Shown piece after piece: positions 1 to 8,393 of a stretch of DNA of 64,000 nucleotides. The DNA comes from Sphingobacteriales bacterium 44-15 (lineage in GTDB: Bacteria; Bacteroidota; Bacteroidia; Chitinophagales; Chitinophagaceae). The notes under the pieces were generated by a model that worked only from the letters and a program-made list of their open reading frames with translations, had not been told where the DNA came from and made no database searches. Position 1 is the stretch's first letter; each line of letters starts with the position of its first letter. The DNA lies in contig MKWG01000011.1 in NCBI GenBank assembly GCA_001899685.1, positions 334,938 to 398,937 of the forward strand. The letters are read 5' to 3'. A program made the translations under genes and the position numbers.

Positions 1-11
1 ATTCCGTTGCT

Positions 12-19
12 TATTTTTG
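12..19 (+). promoter_or_regulatory. -7 promoter box of the his operon
   Basis: The octamer TATTTTTG fits the Bacteroidota -7 consensus TAnnTTTG. The matching -33 element would lie before the first base of the window, so it cannot be checked. Transcription would start roughly at positions 24-28, about 10-14 bases before the leader peptide start at 38. Confidence 0.6.
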
Positions 20-37
20 CGCCCGAAAATCAGGAGA

Positions 38-85
38 ATGAATATATATACACATCACCACCATCATACCTTACCCAAAGGGTGA
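38..85 (+). CDS. hisL: His operon leader peptide (five consecutive His codons)
   Basis: A 15-codon reading frame begins with ATG at 38 and stops with TGA at 83-85. Its peptide starts MNIYT, then has five consecutive histidines encoded CAT CAC CAC CAT CAT (53-67), then ends TLPKG. AGGAG at 32-36 is very close to the ATG. A run of His codons between a promoter and a Rho-independent terminator directly before hisG is the hallmark of a ribosome-mediated his attenuator. The peptide needs no function of its own; its translation rate senses charged tRNA-His. It is too short for ordinary gene callers. Confidence 0.88.
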   Translation: MNIYTHHHHHTLPKG

Positions 86-148
86 GCCGGGGGTGTGTAT
101 ATGCATAATATATCATTTAAAAGGCTTACCACCCGGTAGGTCTTTTTT
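46..148 (+). promoter_or_regulatory. Histidine attenuator: alternative RNA hairpins
   Basis: Three mutually exclusive pairings are visible. Bases 46-54 (ATATACACA, overlapping the start of the His run) pair perfectly with 94-102 (TGTGTATAT). Bases 81-88 (GGTGAGCC, overlapping the leader stop codon) pair with 123-130 (GGCTTACC) as an antiterminator. Bases 123-130 also pair with 135-142 (GGTAGGTC) as the terminator. A ribosome stalled on uncharged His codons would leave 81-88 free to form the antiterminator; a ribosome reaching the stop at 83-85 would cover 81-88 and allow termination. The pairings are seen by eye; the mechanism is inferred from classical his attenuators. Confidence 0.82.
123..148 (+). 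terminator. Rho-independent terminator of the his leader
   Basis: An 8-bp stem GGCTTACC/GGTAGGTC (with two G-U pairs), a 4-base loop ACCC, then six T residues at 143-148. It sits 22 bases before hisG, so it can only act as a leader terminator. Confidence 0.82.
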
Positions 149-170
149 ATTTAATACCAAATAACAGATC

Positions 171-1022
171 ATGCTTAAACTGGCAGTACAAAAATCAGGA
201 CGGTTGCACGAGGATTCCATGAGGCTTCTAAAAGAGTGCGGCATCGGCATTTCCAACGGCGCTAACAAGCTGAAAACGGAAGCGGGTAATTTTCCCCTGC
301 AGGTATTCTTTTTGAGAGATGATGATATACCGCAGTACGTGGAAGATGCCGTGGCTGATATCGGTATCGTTGGTGAGAATGTTGTATATGAAAAAAATAA
401 ATCCGTTGATGTAGTGGAAAAGCTGGGCTTCGGGAAATGCAGGCTTAGCTTTGCAGTAGCGAGAGGTGAGGAATATAGTAATATCCAATCACTGGAAGGT
501 AAACGCATCGCTACCAGCTATCCTTACCTTACCGGGCAATTCCTTTCTAAGAATAAAGTGAAAGCTGATATCCATGAGATCAGCGGCTCAGTGGAAATAG
601 CGCCGGGTATTGGCCTCGCAGATGCGATATGCGATCTTGTAAGCAGCGGCTCTACACTGCTTACCAATGGTCTGAAAGAAGTGGAGACCATTCTTCAATC
701 GGAAGCCATTCTCATCAGGAACAGGCAGCTTAACAAAGCGCAGCAACAGTTGCTGGATAAATTGCTGTTCAGGGTACACGCCGTTAAAAAAGCCAAAAAT
801 AACAAGTATATACTGCTCAATGCTCCCAACGATAAGCTCAATGAGATCATAGGGCTGCTGCCGGGCATGAAAAGCCCGACTGTACTGCCGCTTGCGGATA
901 AAGGATGGAGCTCCGTGCACAGCGTGCTCAGTGAAGATGAGTTCTGGGATAAGATAGAGCAGCTTAAGGATGCCGGTGCGCAGGGAATACTGGTGGTGCC
1001 TATAGAGAAGATGGTGATGTAA
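171..1022 (+). CDS. hisG: ATP phosphoribosyltransferase, long form
   Basis: Catalyses the first and committed step of histidine synthesis, joining ATP and PRPP, in the cytosol. The 283-residue length and the C-terminal domain from about residue 205 identify the long, hexameric HisG form that carries its own histidine-binding regulatory domain, so no HisZ partner is needed. The PRPP-binding loop is visible as DLVSSGSTL at about 155-163, and the ATSYPYL segment lies at about 114-120. It is the first gene after the His-codon attenuator and is followed by hisD and hisC on the same strand. Feedback by histidine (family knowledge) and attenuation (sequence) would act together. Confidence 0.97.
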   Translation: MLKLAVQKSGRLHEDSMRLLKECGIGISNGANKLKTEAGNFPLQVFFLRDDDIPQYVEDAVADIGIVGENVVYEKNKSVDVVEKLGFGKCRLSFAVARGEEYSNIQSLEGKRIATSYPYLTGQFLSKNKVKADIHEISGSVEIAPGIGLADAICDLVSSGSTLLTNGLKEVETILQSEAILIRNRQLNKAQQQLLDKLLFRVHAVKKAKNNKYILLNAPNDKLNEIIGLLPGMKSPTVLPLADKGWSSVHSVLSEDEFWDKIEQLKDAGAQGILVVPIEKMVM

Positions 1023-1048
1023 CGATGCATTGTGGTGCTGTATTGATC

Positions 1049-1120
1049 GTGAAAGGTGAGACGTGAGATCTCACTTCTCACCCCTGCCTCACCGGCAGGC
1101 AGGTTTCACGTCTCACGTAG
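1049..1120. repeat. GTGAGA/TCTCAC palindrome with REP-like core
   Basis: This hisG-hisD spacer holds GTGAGACGTGAGA at 1056-1068 facing TTTCACGTCTCACG at 1104-1117, with a perfect palindrome GTGAGATCTCAC at 1063-1074. In its middle is CCTGCC-TCACC-GGCAGG (about 1083-1099), a version of the CCTGnC...GnCAGG motif seen elsewhere in the window. It is a member of a dispersed intergenic family and could fold in the hisGDC mRNA. Confidence 0.75.
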
Positions 1121-1151
1121 TTTGTAAACTGATAAAATCATTGATCCCGAC

Positions 1152-2429
1152 ATGAACATTATTTCCAACCCACAGAGAAGCGACTGGGATGCATTGCTAA
1201 AGCGCCCGGCATTTGACAGCCGGTCGCTGGAGTCGGTTGTGCTGCCGGTATTGAATGCGGTGAAAGAGAACGGCGATAAAGCTTTGCTGGAATTTACCAC
1301 CCGTTTTGATAAAGTAGCGCTTACAGAAATGCAGGTGATGCCCGGAGAAACAGAAGAAGCGGAAAGCCTGCTGGGCGATGATCTGAAAGCGGCGATTATA
1401 CAGGCAAAACAAAATATTCATCTTTTTCATAGCAGGCAATTGCAATCGCCGGAAAAAGTGGAGACCATGCCGGGAGTGACCTGCTGGCGCAAAAGCGTTG
1501 GCATCGAAAAAGTAGGATTATATATCCCGGGAGGTTCAGCGCCGCTTTTCTCTACGGTGCTCATGCTGGGTATACCGGCAGCTATTGCAGGCTGCAGGGA
1601 GATCATACTGACAACGCCGCCCGGCAGGGAAGGGAGGATACATCCTGCTATTTTATTTGCGGCGCAACAGGCGGGCATTACCCGCATCTTCAAAGCGGGG
1701 GGGGCACAGGCCATCGCTGCAATGGCATATGGCACGGAAAGTATACCGGCAGTGTTCAAAATATTCGGACCCGGTAACCAGTATGTCACCTGCGCCAAGC
1801 AACTGGTGCAGCGCGACGGAGTTGCGATAGATATGCCTGCAGGACCGAGCGAAGTATGCGTGCTGGCAGACGAAACTGCTAACTCTGGTTATATAGCCGC
1901 TGATCTGTTGTCCCAGGCAGAGCATGGTCCCGACAGCCAGGTGCTGCTGGTCACTACTTCTGCAAAGCTGGCTCCGGAAGTGATGAAAGCCATAGAGACA
2001 CAGACCCTTGCTTTACCGAGGAAGCAGATCGTGGAAGGAGCTTTGCAGCACAGCAAGGTTATTATCGTAAAAGATATACAGGAAGCCGTAGCTATCGTTA
2101 ACGCCTATGCGCCGGAACACCTGATCATCAGTTGTGTAAATGATGAAGCGGTTGCCGAAAAAATTGTGAATGCAGGCTCGGTTTTCCTCGGCAATTATTC
2201 CCCCGAAAGCGCCGGCGACTATGCCAGCGGCACCAATCATACACTGCCCACTAACGGCTATGCGCGTGCCTATAGTGGAGTAAGTGTGGATAGCTTTGTA
2301 AAAAAGATCACTTACCAGAAACTCACCCGCGGCGGTCTTTCAGGGATAGCTCCTGTCATTATCCGCATGGCAGAAGCAGAAGGACTGGAGGCACATGCCA
2401 ATGCGGTGAGAGTGAGGATGGGGAAATAA
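1152..2429 (+). CDS. hisD: Histidinol dehydrogenase
   Basis: Oxidises L-histidinol to L-histidine in two NAD-dependent steps, the last reactions of the pathway. The 425-residue protein is full length. Family signatures include the GPGNQYVTCAK segment, the DMPAGPSEV segment, the QAEHGPDSQ motif that supplies zinc and substrate contacts, YAPEHLII, and the GTNHTLPTNG stretch near the C-terminus. It follows hisG after a 129-base spacer holding a palindromic repeat. Its stop codon TAA runs directly into a tandem heptamer repeat. Confidence 0.97.
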   Translation: MNIISNPQRSDWDALLKRPAFDSRSLESVVLPVLNAVKENGDKALLEFTTRFDKVALTEMQVMPGETEEAESLLGDDLKAAIIQAKQNIHLFHSRQLQSPEKVETMPGVTCWRKSVGIEKVGLYIPGGSAPLFSTVLMLGIPAAIAGCREIILTTPPGREGRIHPAILFAAQQAGITRIFKAGGAQAIAAMAYGTESIPAVFKIFGPGNQYVTCAKQLVQRDGVAIDMPAGPSEVCVLADETANSGYIAADLLSQAEHGPDSQVLLVTTSAKLAPEVMKAIETQTLALPRKQIVEGALQHSKVIIVKDIQEAVAIVNAYAPEHLIISCVNDEAVAEKIVNAGSVFLGNYSPESAGDYASGTNHTLPTNGYARAYSGVSVDSFVKKITYQKLTRGGLSGIAPVIIRMAEAEGLEAHANAVRVRMGK

Positions 2430-2500
2430 GTGATAAGTGATAAGTAGTAAGTGGTAAGTGTGCCTGATACCTGATACCTCAGAGCTGATACCTGATACCT
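2427..2500. repeat. Tandem heptamer repeats between hisD and hisC
   Basis: Beginning at the hisD stop codon there are about five copies of an AAGTGAT-like heptamer (variants AAGTAGT, AAGTGGT), followed by two clusters of CTGATAC heptamers separated by a few bases (2463-2479 and 2484-2500). The design recalls the short tandemly repeated repetitive sequences described in cyanobacteria. No gene is contained in it. Confidence 0.75.
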
Positions 2501-2512
2501 AAAACAACAACT

Positions 2513-3586
2513 ATGCATTTCAATATCAACGATCTTGTAAGAGAAAATATAAAAAAACTCGTTCCGTATGCTTCTGCAAGAGATGAGTTTAAAGGCGAAG
2601 CAAACATATTTCTGGATGCCAACGAGAACAGCCTCGGCTCTCCTTTGGGAGAAGGCGACAGCGTTTTCCGCCCTGCGTATAACCGCTATCCTGATCCCCT
2701 GCAAATGAAGATCAAGGAGAAGTTATCTTTCATAAAGAAAGTGCCTGTTGATAATATTTTTCTCGGCAATGGCAGCGATGAGTGTATTGATATTATCTAC
2801 CGCGCATTTTGCAACCCTGGTAAAGACAATGTGATCATCTGCCCGCCTACCTATGGCATGTACCAGGTGAGCGCGGATATCAATGATATCGAAGTGCGCA
2901 AAGCGCCCCTGCTGGAGGATTTCCAGCTTGATCTTGTACACATGGAAAACCTGGCTGATGATTTTACCAAGATTATCTGGCTGTGCTCTCCCAACAATCC
3001 CACAGCTAATGCGCTGCACAGGGAAGATATTGAAACGGTGTTGAATAATTTCCCCGGTATAGTCGTGATTGATGAAGCATATATCAACTTCTCACGCCAC
3101 CGGTCATTTATCCAGGAACTGGCGGAATATCCTAACCTGGTGGTATTACAAACCCTTTCCAAAGCCTGGGGGCTCGCCGGGCTCCGGCTGGGTATGGCTT
3201 TTGCGGATAAAACTATCATTGATATCTATAACAAGATAAAACCTCCTTACAATATCGGTCAGGCAACACAGGATATCGTATTGCACGCACTCGATCGTGT
3301 GGAAGAGGTGAATGGAATGATACAAACGCTGGTTGCGGAGAGGGAAGCACTGGCAACAGCCTTATCAGCCCTGCCTCAGGTAGAAAAAATCCATCCCTCA
3401 GAGGCAAATTTTATCCTGGTGAAAGTTGCCGATGCCAAAAAAACGTACCAATACCTGCTCTCTAAAGGTATTGTGGTAAGAGACAGGAGCAATGTTCAGT
3501 TGTGTGAAGGATGCCTTCGCATAACAGTAGGCACACCCGATGAAAACAAAGCGCTTGTTAACAGTTTGAGCGATTTCATGGCATAG
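2513..3586 (+). CDS. hisC: Histidinol-phosphate aminotransferase
   Basis: A PLP enzyme of aminotransferase fold type I that converts imidazole-acetol phosphate to histidinol phosphate. The Schiff-base lysine is K217 in TLSKAWGLAG, followed by the phosphate-binding arginine in LRLG. The substrate segment DANENSLGSP near residue 35 and CSPNNPTAN near 158 are typical. The 357-residue length is normal. It is the last his gene here: hisB, hisH, hisA, hisF and hisI do not follow, which is unusual for this group, where the pathway is often one long operon (family recollection). Confidence 0.96.
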   Translation: MHFNINDLVRENIKKLVPYASARDEFKGEANIFLDANENSLGSPLGEGDSVFRPAYNRYPDPLQMKIKEKLSFIKKVPVDNIFLGNGSDECIDIIYRAFCNPGKDNVIICPPTYGMYQVSADINDIEVRKAPLLEDFQLDLVHMENLADDFTKIIWLCSPNNPTANALHREDIETVLNNFPGIVVIDEAYINFSRHRSFIQELAEYPNLVVLQTLSKAWGLAGLRLGMAFADKTIIDIYNKIKPPYNIGQATQDIVLHALDRVEEVNGMIQTLVAEREALATALSALPQVEKIHPSEANFILVKVADAKKTYQYLLSKGIVVRDRSNVQLCEGCLRITVGTPDENKALVNSLSDFMA

Positions 3587-3618
3587 TTGTAATTTTATTC
3601 ACCATAAAGCAATACAAC

Positions 3619-4914
3619 ATGAAAAGTTTCTCATCTATAGTGACAGTGGTTGTATTAGCAACCACACATTTTTTATGCGCCTGTGCAGGCGAGCTTCCTG
3701 ATCAACCGGCCGGAGATACCACAACCACTCATTCCTCACCCGGAGATAATGCAGGGCTGACGCTTCCTTCCGGTTTTTCTGCTACCGTGGTGGCGGAGAA
3801 TCTCGGTGGCGTAAGGCATATTGTAGTAGACAGTAACGGTGACATATATGCGAAACTTTCGAAGCTTAAAGACGGGAAAGGAATATTGGAGCTGAAAGGC
3901 GGGGATGCCGGCCGTATCAGCAGCTTTGGCAACTATCCGGGTACCGGTATTGCAATAAAAAACGGGTATCTCTATGCATCTTCTAATACCAGTATATTCC
4001 GGTATAAGCTGGATGCCGGCAATCAGGTGATAGATCCCGACAAGCCGGAAACTATTGTAAAAGACCTTACCGACAGGGGACAACATAATTCCAAATCCAT
4101 AACGCTTGACAACGCCGGGAATATTTACGTGAATATCGGCGCTCCTTCCAATTCCTGCCAGGTGCAGGACAGGGCAGTGGGCTCTAAGGGACAGGATCCC
4201 TGTCCGCTTCTTGATTATGCCGGCGGTATATGGCAATTTAAAACAGATAAGCTGAACCAGACTATAAATGACGGCGTGCATTACGCTACCGGCATAAGAA
4301 ATACTGTGGGGCTCGACTGGAACAGTAGCGTTAACGAGCTGTATGTGATGCAGCATGGCCGCGACGACCTGCATCGTATGTTTGAACAGTATTATACGGT
4401 GAAGGATAATGCCGAACTGCCTGCGGAAGAATTCCTGCTGGTTAAAAAGGGTTCGGATTTTGGTTGGCCTTATTGTTATTTTGATCCTAAACAGGATAAA
4501 AAAATGCTGGCCCCCGAATATGGCGGTGACGGAAAAATACAGGGGCGTTGCGGTGAAATTGAAAAACCGCTTGTAGCATTTCCGGCGCATCTTGCACCGA
4601 ATGCCTTATTGTTTTATACAGGCGACCAGTTTCCTGAAAAATATAAAAACGGCGCTTTCATAGCTTTCCACGGATCATGGAACAGGGCGCCGGAGCCGCA
4701 GGCCGGTTATTTCGTGGCGTTTGTGCCTATGAAAGACGGAAAGCCCGGTGGTAACTGGGAGATATTTGCCGACGGGTTTGCAGGAGGTGATGATAAAAAA
4801 GCATCCGGCAGGGTGGATTACCGTCCCTGCGGACTGGCGCAGGGACCTGATGGTGCACTATACGTATCAGACGACCGTAAAGGGAATATCTGGAAAATAA
4901 CCTATAAAAAATAA
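3619..4914 (+). CDS. Sorbosone/glucose dehydrogenase-like lipoprotein
   Basis: Probably a periplasmic or outer-membrane-anchored PQQ-type sugar dehydrogenase with a six-bladed propeller. The N-terminus is a signal peptide ending in a lipobox LCAC with the lipidated cysteine at residue 22. Motifs of the glucose/sorbosone dehydrogenase family are SDFGWPYCYFDP (about residues 285-296), FHGSWNR and the final VDYRPCGLAQGPDGALYVSD. It lies 33 bases after hisC and may be read from the his transcript, though there is no functional link. The next gene is a cytochrome c only 12 bases downstream, a plausible electron acceptor. Substrate and cofactor are not shown by the sequence. Confidence 0.85.
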   Translation: MKSFSSIVTVVVLATTHFLCACAGELPDQPAGDTTTTHSSPGDNAGLTLPSGFSATVVAENLGGVRHIVVDSNGDIYAKLSKLKDGKGILELKGGDAGRISSFGNYPGTGIAIKNGYLYASSNTSIFRYKLDAGNQVIDPDKPETIVKDLTDRGQHNSKSITLDNAGNIYVNIGAPSNSCQVQDRAVGSKGQDPCPLLDYAGGIWQFKTDKLNQTINDGVHYATGIRNTVGLDWNSSVNELYVMQHGRDDLHRMFEQYYTVKDNAELPAEEFLLVKKGSDFGWPYCYFDPKQDKKMLAPEYGGDGKIQGRCGEIEKPLVAFPAHLAPNALLFYTGDQFPEKYKNGAFIAFHGSWNRAPEPQAGYFVAFVPMKDGKPGGNWEIFADGFAGGDDKKASGRVDYRPCGLAQGPDGALYVSDDRKGNIWKITYKK

Positions 4915-4926
4915 CTCATTCTATAT

Positions 4927-5361
4927 ATGCGAAGAAGACTGATCCCCGTGAATGTGGTAATAGCCTCGCTGCTTTTCATATTGCTGAGCCTGGAGCCTGA
5001 TCAGATCAAGCCTCCCAAAGCAGTGATGGACCGAGGCGAAACGATCTATGCTAAAGAATGCCTGGGTTGTCACCAGGCGGATGGGCTTGGTGTACAGGGG
5101 CTGAACCCACCTTTGGCAAAAACAAAATGGGTATTGGGACCCAGGGCACAAATGATACATATCGTATTAAAAGGACTTACTGACCCTATTGAAATTGACG
5201 GTGATACGTACAATAATCCCATGCCTCCGCATCTGCATCTGAATGACCAGGAAATTTCGGATGTGCTTACTTATGTAAGAAACAGCTTCGGCAACAACGC
5301 TAAACCCATTACTCCTGCGGATGTAAAAAAAGTAAGAGCTGCCATTGCCAAAGGGAAGTGA
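4927..5361 (+). CDS. Mono-haem class I cytochrome c
   Basis: A 144-residue exported c-type cytochrome. Residues 1-24 form a signal or anchor segment (MRRRL, then a hydrophobic run). One haem site C45-x-x-C48-H49 is present, and the likely sixth ligand is M99 in NNPMPPHLH. The C-terminal helix with DVLTYVRNSFG is typical of small cytochromes c. Being 12 bases after the sugar dehydrogenase gene, it probably takes electrons from that enzyme (inference). Confidence 0.9.
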   Translation: MRRRLIPVNVVIASLLFILLSLEPDQIKPPKAVMDRGETIYAKECLGCHQADGLGVQGLNPPLAKTKWVLGPRAQMIHIVLKGLTDPIEIDGDTYNNPMPPHLHLNDQEISDVLTYVRNSFGNNAKPITPADVKKVRAAIAKGK

Positions 5362-5446
5362 GAGAAGGTTCCGTGTTACAGGTTTCGAGTTTCAGGTGTA
5401 CACTGAGCTCATGTCCTGTAACTTTTCACGTTTCTCGTCTCACTTC
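5357..5446. repeat. GTGAGA/TCTCAC palindrome after the cytochrome gene
   Basis: The arm AAGTGAGAGAA starts inside the cytochrome stop codon region and faces CACGTTTCTCGTCTCACTT near 5428-5446. Between them TTACAGG and CCTGTAAC form an inner pair. It lies between the 3' ends of two convergent genes and might serve as a two-way terminator, although no T-run is present. Confidence 0.65.
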
Positions 5447-5492
5447 TGACAATAAACTCCCTTTTGCGATTCTCCCGGTTCATCTCATCCCT

Positions 5493-7046
5493 CTATCCCC
5501 TGCTTATTGACCCTCCAAGCTGGGTAACCATATTGTTTGTTGTAAAAATTGCAACGCTTGTGCCTCCGCTATAGGTGCCGCTTGTATAAAGCCCGTAGAA
5601 TGTAGTGCCAGAGGCGACTTCCCCGCCCGTATATACGGTGTAGCCCGTGTTTTGTTTTAGTTTTGAACCGGCAAATATCAATGTGCTGTAAGATATCGGT
5701 GCAAGAAAAGTGAGCGCTTCCGTACCGTCGGATGTTTCAATATGTATCAACTGCCCTGCACTGCCGCTGCCCATGATAACAGAAGGAACAGTTGAAGCGC
5801 TGGCACTGGGGCCGCTGGTGGCTCCCGCAATGCCGATGACTATACCTCCTGTTATCTTAAGTGTTCTCGCATCGCAATCTATGGAAGCTTCAGGCGCCCT
5901 TGCGCCTACCGCTACAATTTTGCCTCCGGTAATGGTGAAGATACCATTTGAATCCATGGCATCGTTGCCGGTACTATAAGCATATATGTTCCCGCCGTTG
6001 ATATAAATAGCAGTTCCTGCGTTCAGTCCGTCATCTGCTGTGGTAACGCTGATATTCCCATTGTTGATGGTAAGCTCCGACTTGCTTTCTATGCCTTCTC
6101 CTGCCGAGCTGTTAACGTTAATAGTCCCCCCGTTAATAGTGACATATGGAGTAATGCTTGCATCCTCTCCTTCATCATAAGAAGCGACAATCCCATCATC
6201 CCCCGTAGTCAGCGTCATCTCACCATCGTTGATGACAATATATCCTTCTTCGCATTCTATGCCATCACTTTCTGCTTTGATACTGAGCGTACCACCGTCT
6301 GCAATAAAGGCTTCATTGGTATGTATGCCGTCTTTTACAGCCCCGGAAACAGTGATGTTGCCAGAGATGATACGTATATAATCATCGCTGCAGATCGCAT
6401 GTTTATAATTACCTTTCACGGTAAGACTGCCGCTACCGCTGAATATCAGTTGACCTTCGCTGAAGAAAGCCGCTTTCATATCTTCGTCATTTACCGAAGC
6501 GGTGTATACACTACCATCGGCAAGCGTGTTGATTGACTGATCCGCCAGCACAACAAAAACTCTTTTGGAGGACTGTATGTTGATAGCCGGGCCTTCATTA
6601 TTAGTTATATTAGCATTATCCAGTACAAGCTTAAATTTATTGTCGCTGTATATCTTCAACGAGCCGTTTACCGTTGTTCCTGAAATAGTGTAGGACACTT
6701 CTTTGACCGTAGAAGTGATCACTACATTATTACCTGACACTGCTACGGCTACGCCCGCGCCATCCAACGGGTTTGTAATGCTTACTGTAGTACCGTATTC
6801 AATAAGAATGGTACTGCTGAAAGTGGAGTTTTTCACCAGGTCGTCTTCATTGTAGCCGGTTTCACTTGAGCCTTCCGCCGTGCCGGAAGTATAGCTGCTG
6901 TCTATGGAAGAAGGTGCGGAATTGCTGCCACCTGTAGCAGAGGCATCGTCTTTTTTGCAGGAAATCGAAAAAACAAATACCATGGAAATGCAAAATACTA
7001 CAATGGGTTTTGCCGGGTGCCTGAGCGCATAAGAAATTGCTGACAT
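5493..7046 (-). CDS. Carbohydrate-binding beta-helix lipoprotein (Cthe_2159-like)
   Basis: The start at 7046 (peptide MSAISYALRH) is preferred over an upstream ATG at 7082 because it gives a standard signal peptide with lipobox SISC followed by KKDD, a Bacteroidota lipoprotein pattern. The mature protein is about 490 residues, rich in Gly, Thr, Ser and Asn. It contains many rungs of the form GxxxINGGxIxxxSxxDGI, expected of a right-handed parallel beta-helix. This architecture fits the carbohydrate-binding domain family whose type member is Cthe_2159, an acidic sugar binder. Substrate unknown. It is convergent with the cytochrome gene and divergent from the Nif3-like gene. Confidence 0.75.
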   Translation of the reverse strand: MSAISYALRHPAKPIVVFCISMVFVFSISCKKDDASATGGSNSAPSSIDSSYTSGTAEGSSETGYNEDDLVKNSTFSSTILIEYGTTVSITNPLDGAGVAVAVSGNNVVITSTVKEVSYTISGTTVNGSLKIYSDNKFKLVLDNANITNNEGPAINIQSSKRVFVVLADQSINTLADGSVYTASVNDEDMKAAFFSEGQLIFSGSGSLTVKGNYKHAICSDDYIRIISGNITVSGAVKDGIHTNEAFIADGGTLSIKAESDGIECEEGYIVINDGEMTLTTGDDGIVASYDEGEDASITPYVTINGGTINVNSSAGEGIESKSELTINNGNISVTTADDGLNAGTAIYINGGNIYAYSTGNDAMDSNGIFTITGGKIVAVGARAPEASIDCDARTLKITGGIVIGIAGATSGPSASASTVPSVIMGSGSAGQLIHIETSDGTEALTFLAPISYSTLIFAGSKLKQNTGYTVYTGGEVASGTTFYGLYTSGTYSGGTSVAIFTTNNMVTQLGGSISRG

Positions 7047-7463
7047 AATTAAAACTGTTTTTAGTAAAATGTTCAGGTACAATTGCTGTGTATACGCGCT
7101 AAGTTTTAATGGTGTTGGGTGATAAGCTGTTTTTTTGTTCTTTGCAAAGATATATTGCGGGCTGCGTTAATAATGTAAAATGAGAGGAACTGAGAAAATG
7201 TGCCGGTAAATGCTATTCCGTACAATAACGCCACGAATTCCATAGGTCCGCAAGCAGACTGATTTATGAATACAACAAAGCCACGAATGCACCAATGAGT
7301 TTTTTTCAACTGACCATCTATTCGTGCATTTGTAGCTATATCTCCTTTTGTTGTACAGAATGCACGAATAAATATATTAAGATACATTCGTGGCTCCGTT
7401 TCTTTGTTTTTATATATTGCATTATTGCCGGAAGACTATTTTGATTTAGTTAAATACTTCGTT
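7047..7463. repeat. Divergent intergenic space with CCACGAATGCAC-type inverted repeats
   Basis: No gene is supported here. Between 7271 and 7396 there are facing elements: TACAACAAAG (7271-7280) against CTTTTGTTGTA (7344-7354), and GCCACGAATG (7280-7289) against CATTCGTGGC (7385-7394), with ATTCGTGCATTTG in between. An apparent 93-codon frame on the minus strand is made of these repeat words and is rejected. The rest should hold the promoters of the two divergent genes. Confidence 0.6.
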
Positions 7464-8366
7464 ATGACTTCAAAAGATATTTCTCCTGTTTCGCGAAGAA
7501 AATTTATTAGCCTCGCTGCAACTGCAGGTGTAAGCATGGCTGGTATTGTACCCGGCAATGCTTTTGCGCATACAAAAAATATCACTATCAGGGAAGCAAT
7601 AGACATTATTATCAAAAGCATACCTGTTGCACCTATTGATAATACTGTGGATACGGTAAAAGCCGGCAATCCCGACCAGGTACTGAAAGGTATTGTCACT
7701 ACCACCTTTGCTACTATTGAAGTGATAGAAAAAGCTGCTGCGCTTGGAGCAAATTTCATTATAGCCCATGAGCCCACTTTTTATAATCATCGTGATGATA
7801 CTGACTGGCTGGATCAGGATAAGGTTTTGGAGTATAAGCAGCAGCTCATACAAAAGACCGGGATTGTCATCTGGCGTTTTCATGATTACTGGCATTCCGA
7901 TATGCCAGATGGCGTATTGACCGGCGTGTTGCGGATGCTGGACTGGCAACGGTTTACAACGCCCGGCAAAGAAAATATCGTACACATTGCAGGAGCAACC
8001 TTCGGGAGTGTTTTGAAAGAAGTAAAGCAGAAGCTGAAAATACCTTTTGTAAAGGCGATCGGTATGCCCGGAGATAGCTGTGAAAAGATCCTGCTGATGC
8101 CAGGAGCAGAAGGTGGAAGGGCGCAAATCACTGCAATAGAAAAAGAACAGCCCGGTCTTTTGATCTGCGGGGAGTTGCAGGAGTGGGAGACGAGCGAGTA
8201 TATAAGAGATGCCCGCAGGAAAGGAGATAAAATATCTCTGATGGTATTAGGCCATTCCGTGAGCGAAGAGCCGGGAATGGTCTGGCTGGTATCCTGGCTT
8301 AAGCCAAAGCTACCGGGCATTGCTGTTACGCATATTGCATCACACAGTCCTTTTACATGGTATTGA
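7464..8366 (+). CDS. Nif3-like dinuclear metal-centre protein with Tat signal
   Basis: The start at 7464 (MTSKDIS) is chosen because it puts a twin-arginine motif SRRKFISLAA close to the N-terminus, followed by a hydrophobic stretch and AFA cleavage site. The mature region matches the Nif3/YbgI fold: a repeated alpha/beta unit with FIIAHEPTFYN early and GHSVSEEPGM late, expected metal-ligand positions. Most Nif3 proteins are cytosolic; an exported version is less usual. Biochemical role unknown; members have been described as GTP cyclohydrolase I type 2-like but this is not established. About 300 residues. Confidence 0.75.
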   Translation: MTSKDISPVSRRKFISLAATAGVSMAGIVPGNAFAHTKNITIREAIDIIIKSIPVAPIDNTVDTVKAGNPDQVLKGIVTTTFATIEVIEKAAALGANFIIAHEPTFYNHRDDTDWLDQDKVLEYKQQLIQKTGIVIWRFHDYWHSDMPDGVLTGVLRMLDWQRFTTPGKENIVHIAGATFGSVLKEVKQKLKIPFVKAIGMPGDSCEKILLMPGAEGGRAQITAIEKEQPGLLICGELQEWETSEYIRDARRKGDKISLMVLGHSVSEEPGMVWLVSWLKPKLPGIAVTHIASHSPFTWY

Positions 8367-8393
8367 CGAGGTGCCGGGATTTTTCTGCAATAT

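Noticed and set aside
3736-4590. 284-codon minus-strand frame opposite the dehydrogenase gene
   Set aside because: Antisense shadow of a well-supported gene; its protein has no recognisable features.
7106-7387. 93-codon minus-strand frame between divergent genes
   Set aside because: It is made of CCACGAATGCAC-type inverted repeat words, has no family resemblance, and sits in a promoter region.
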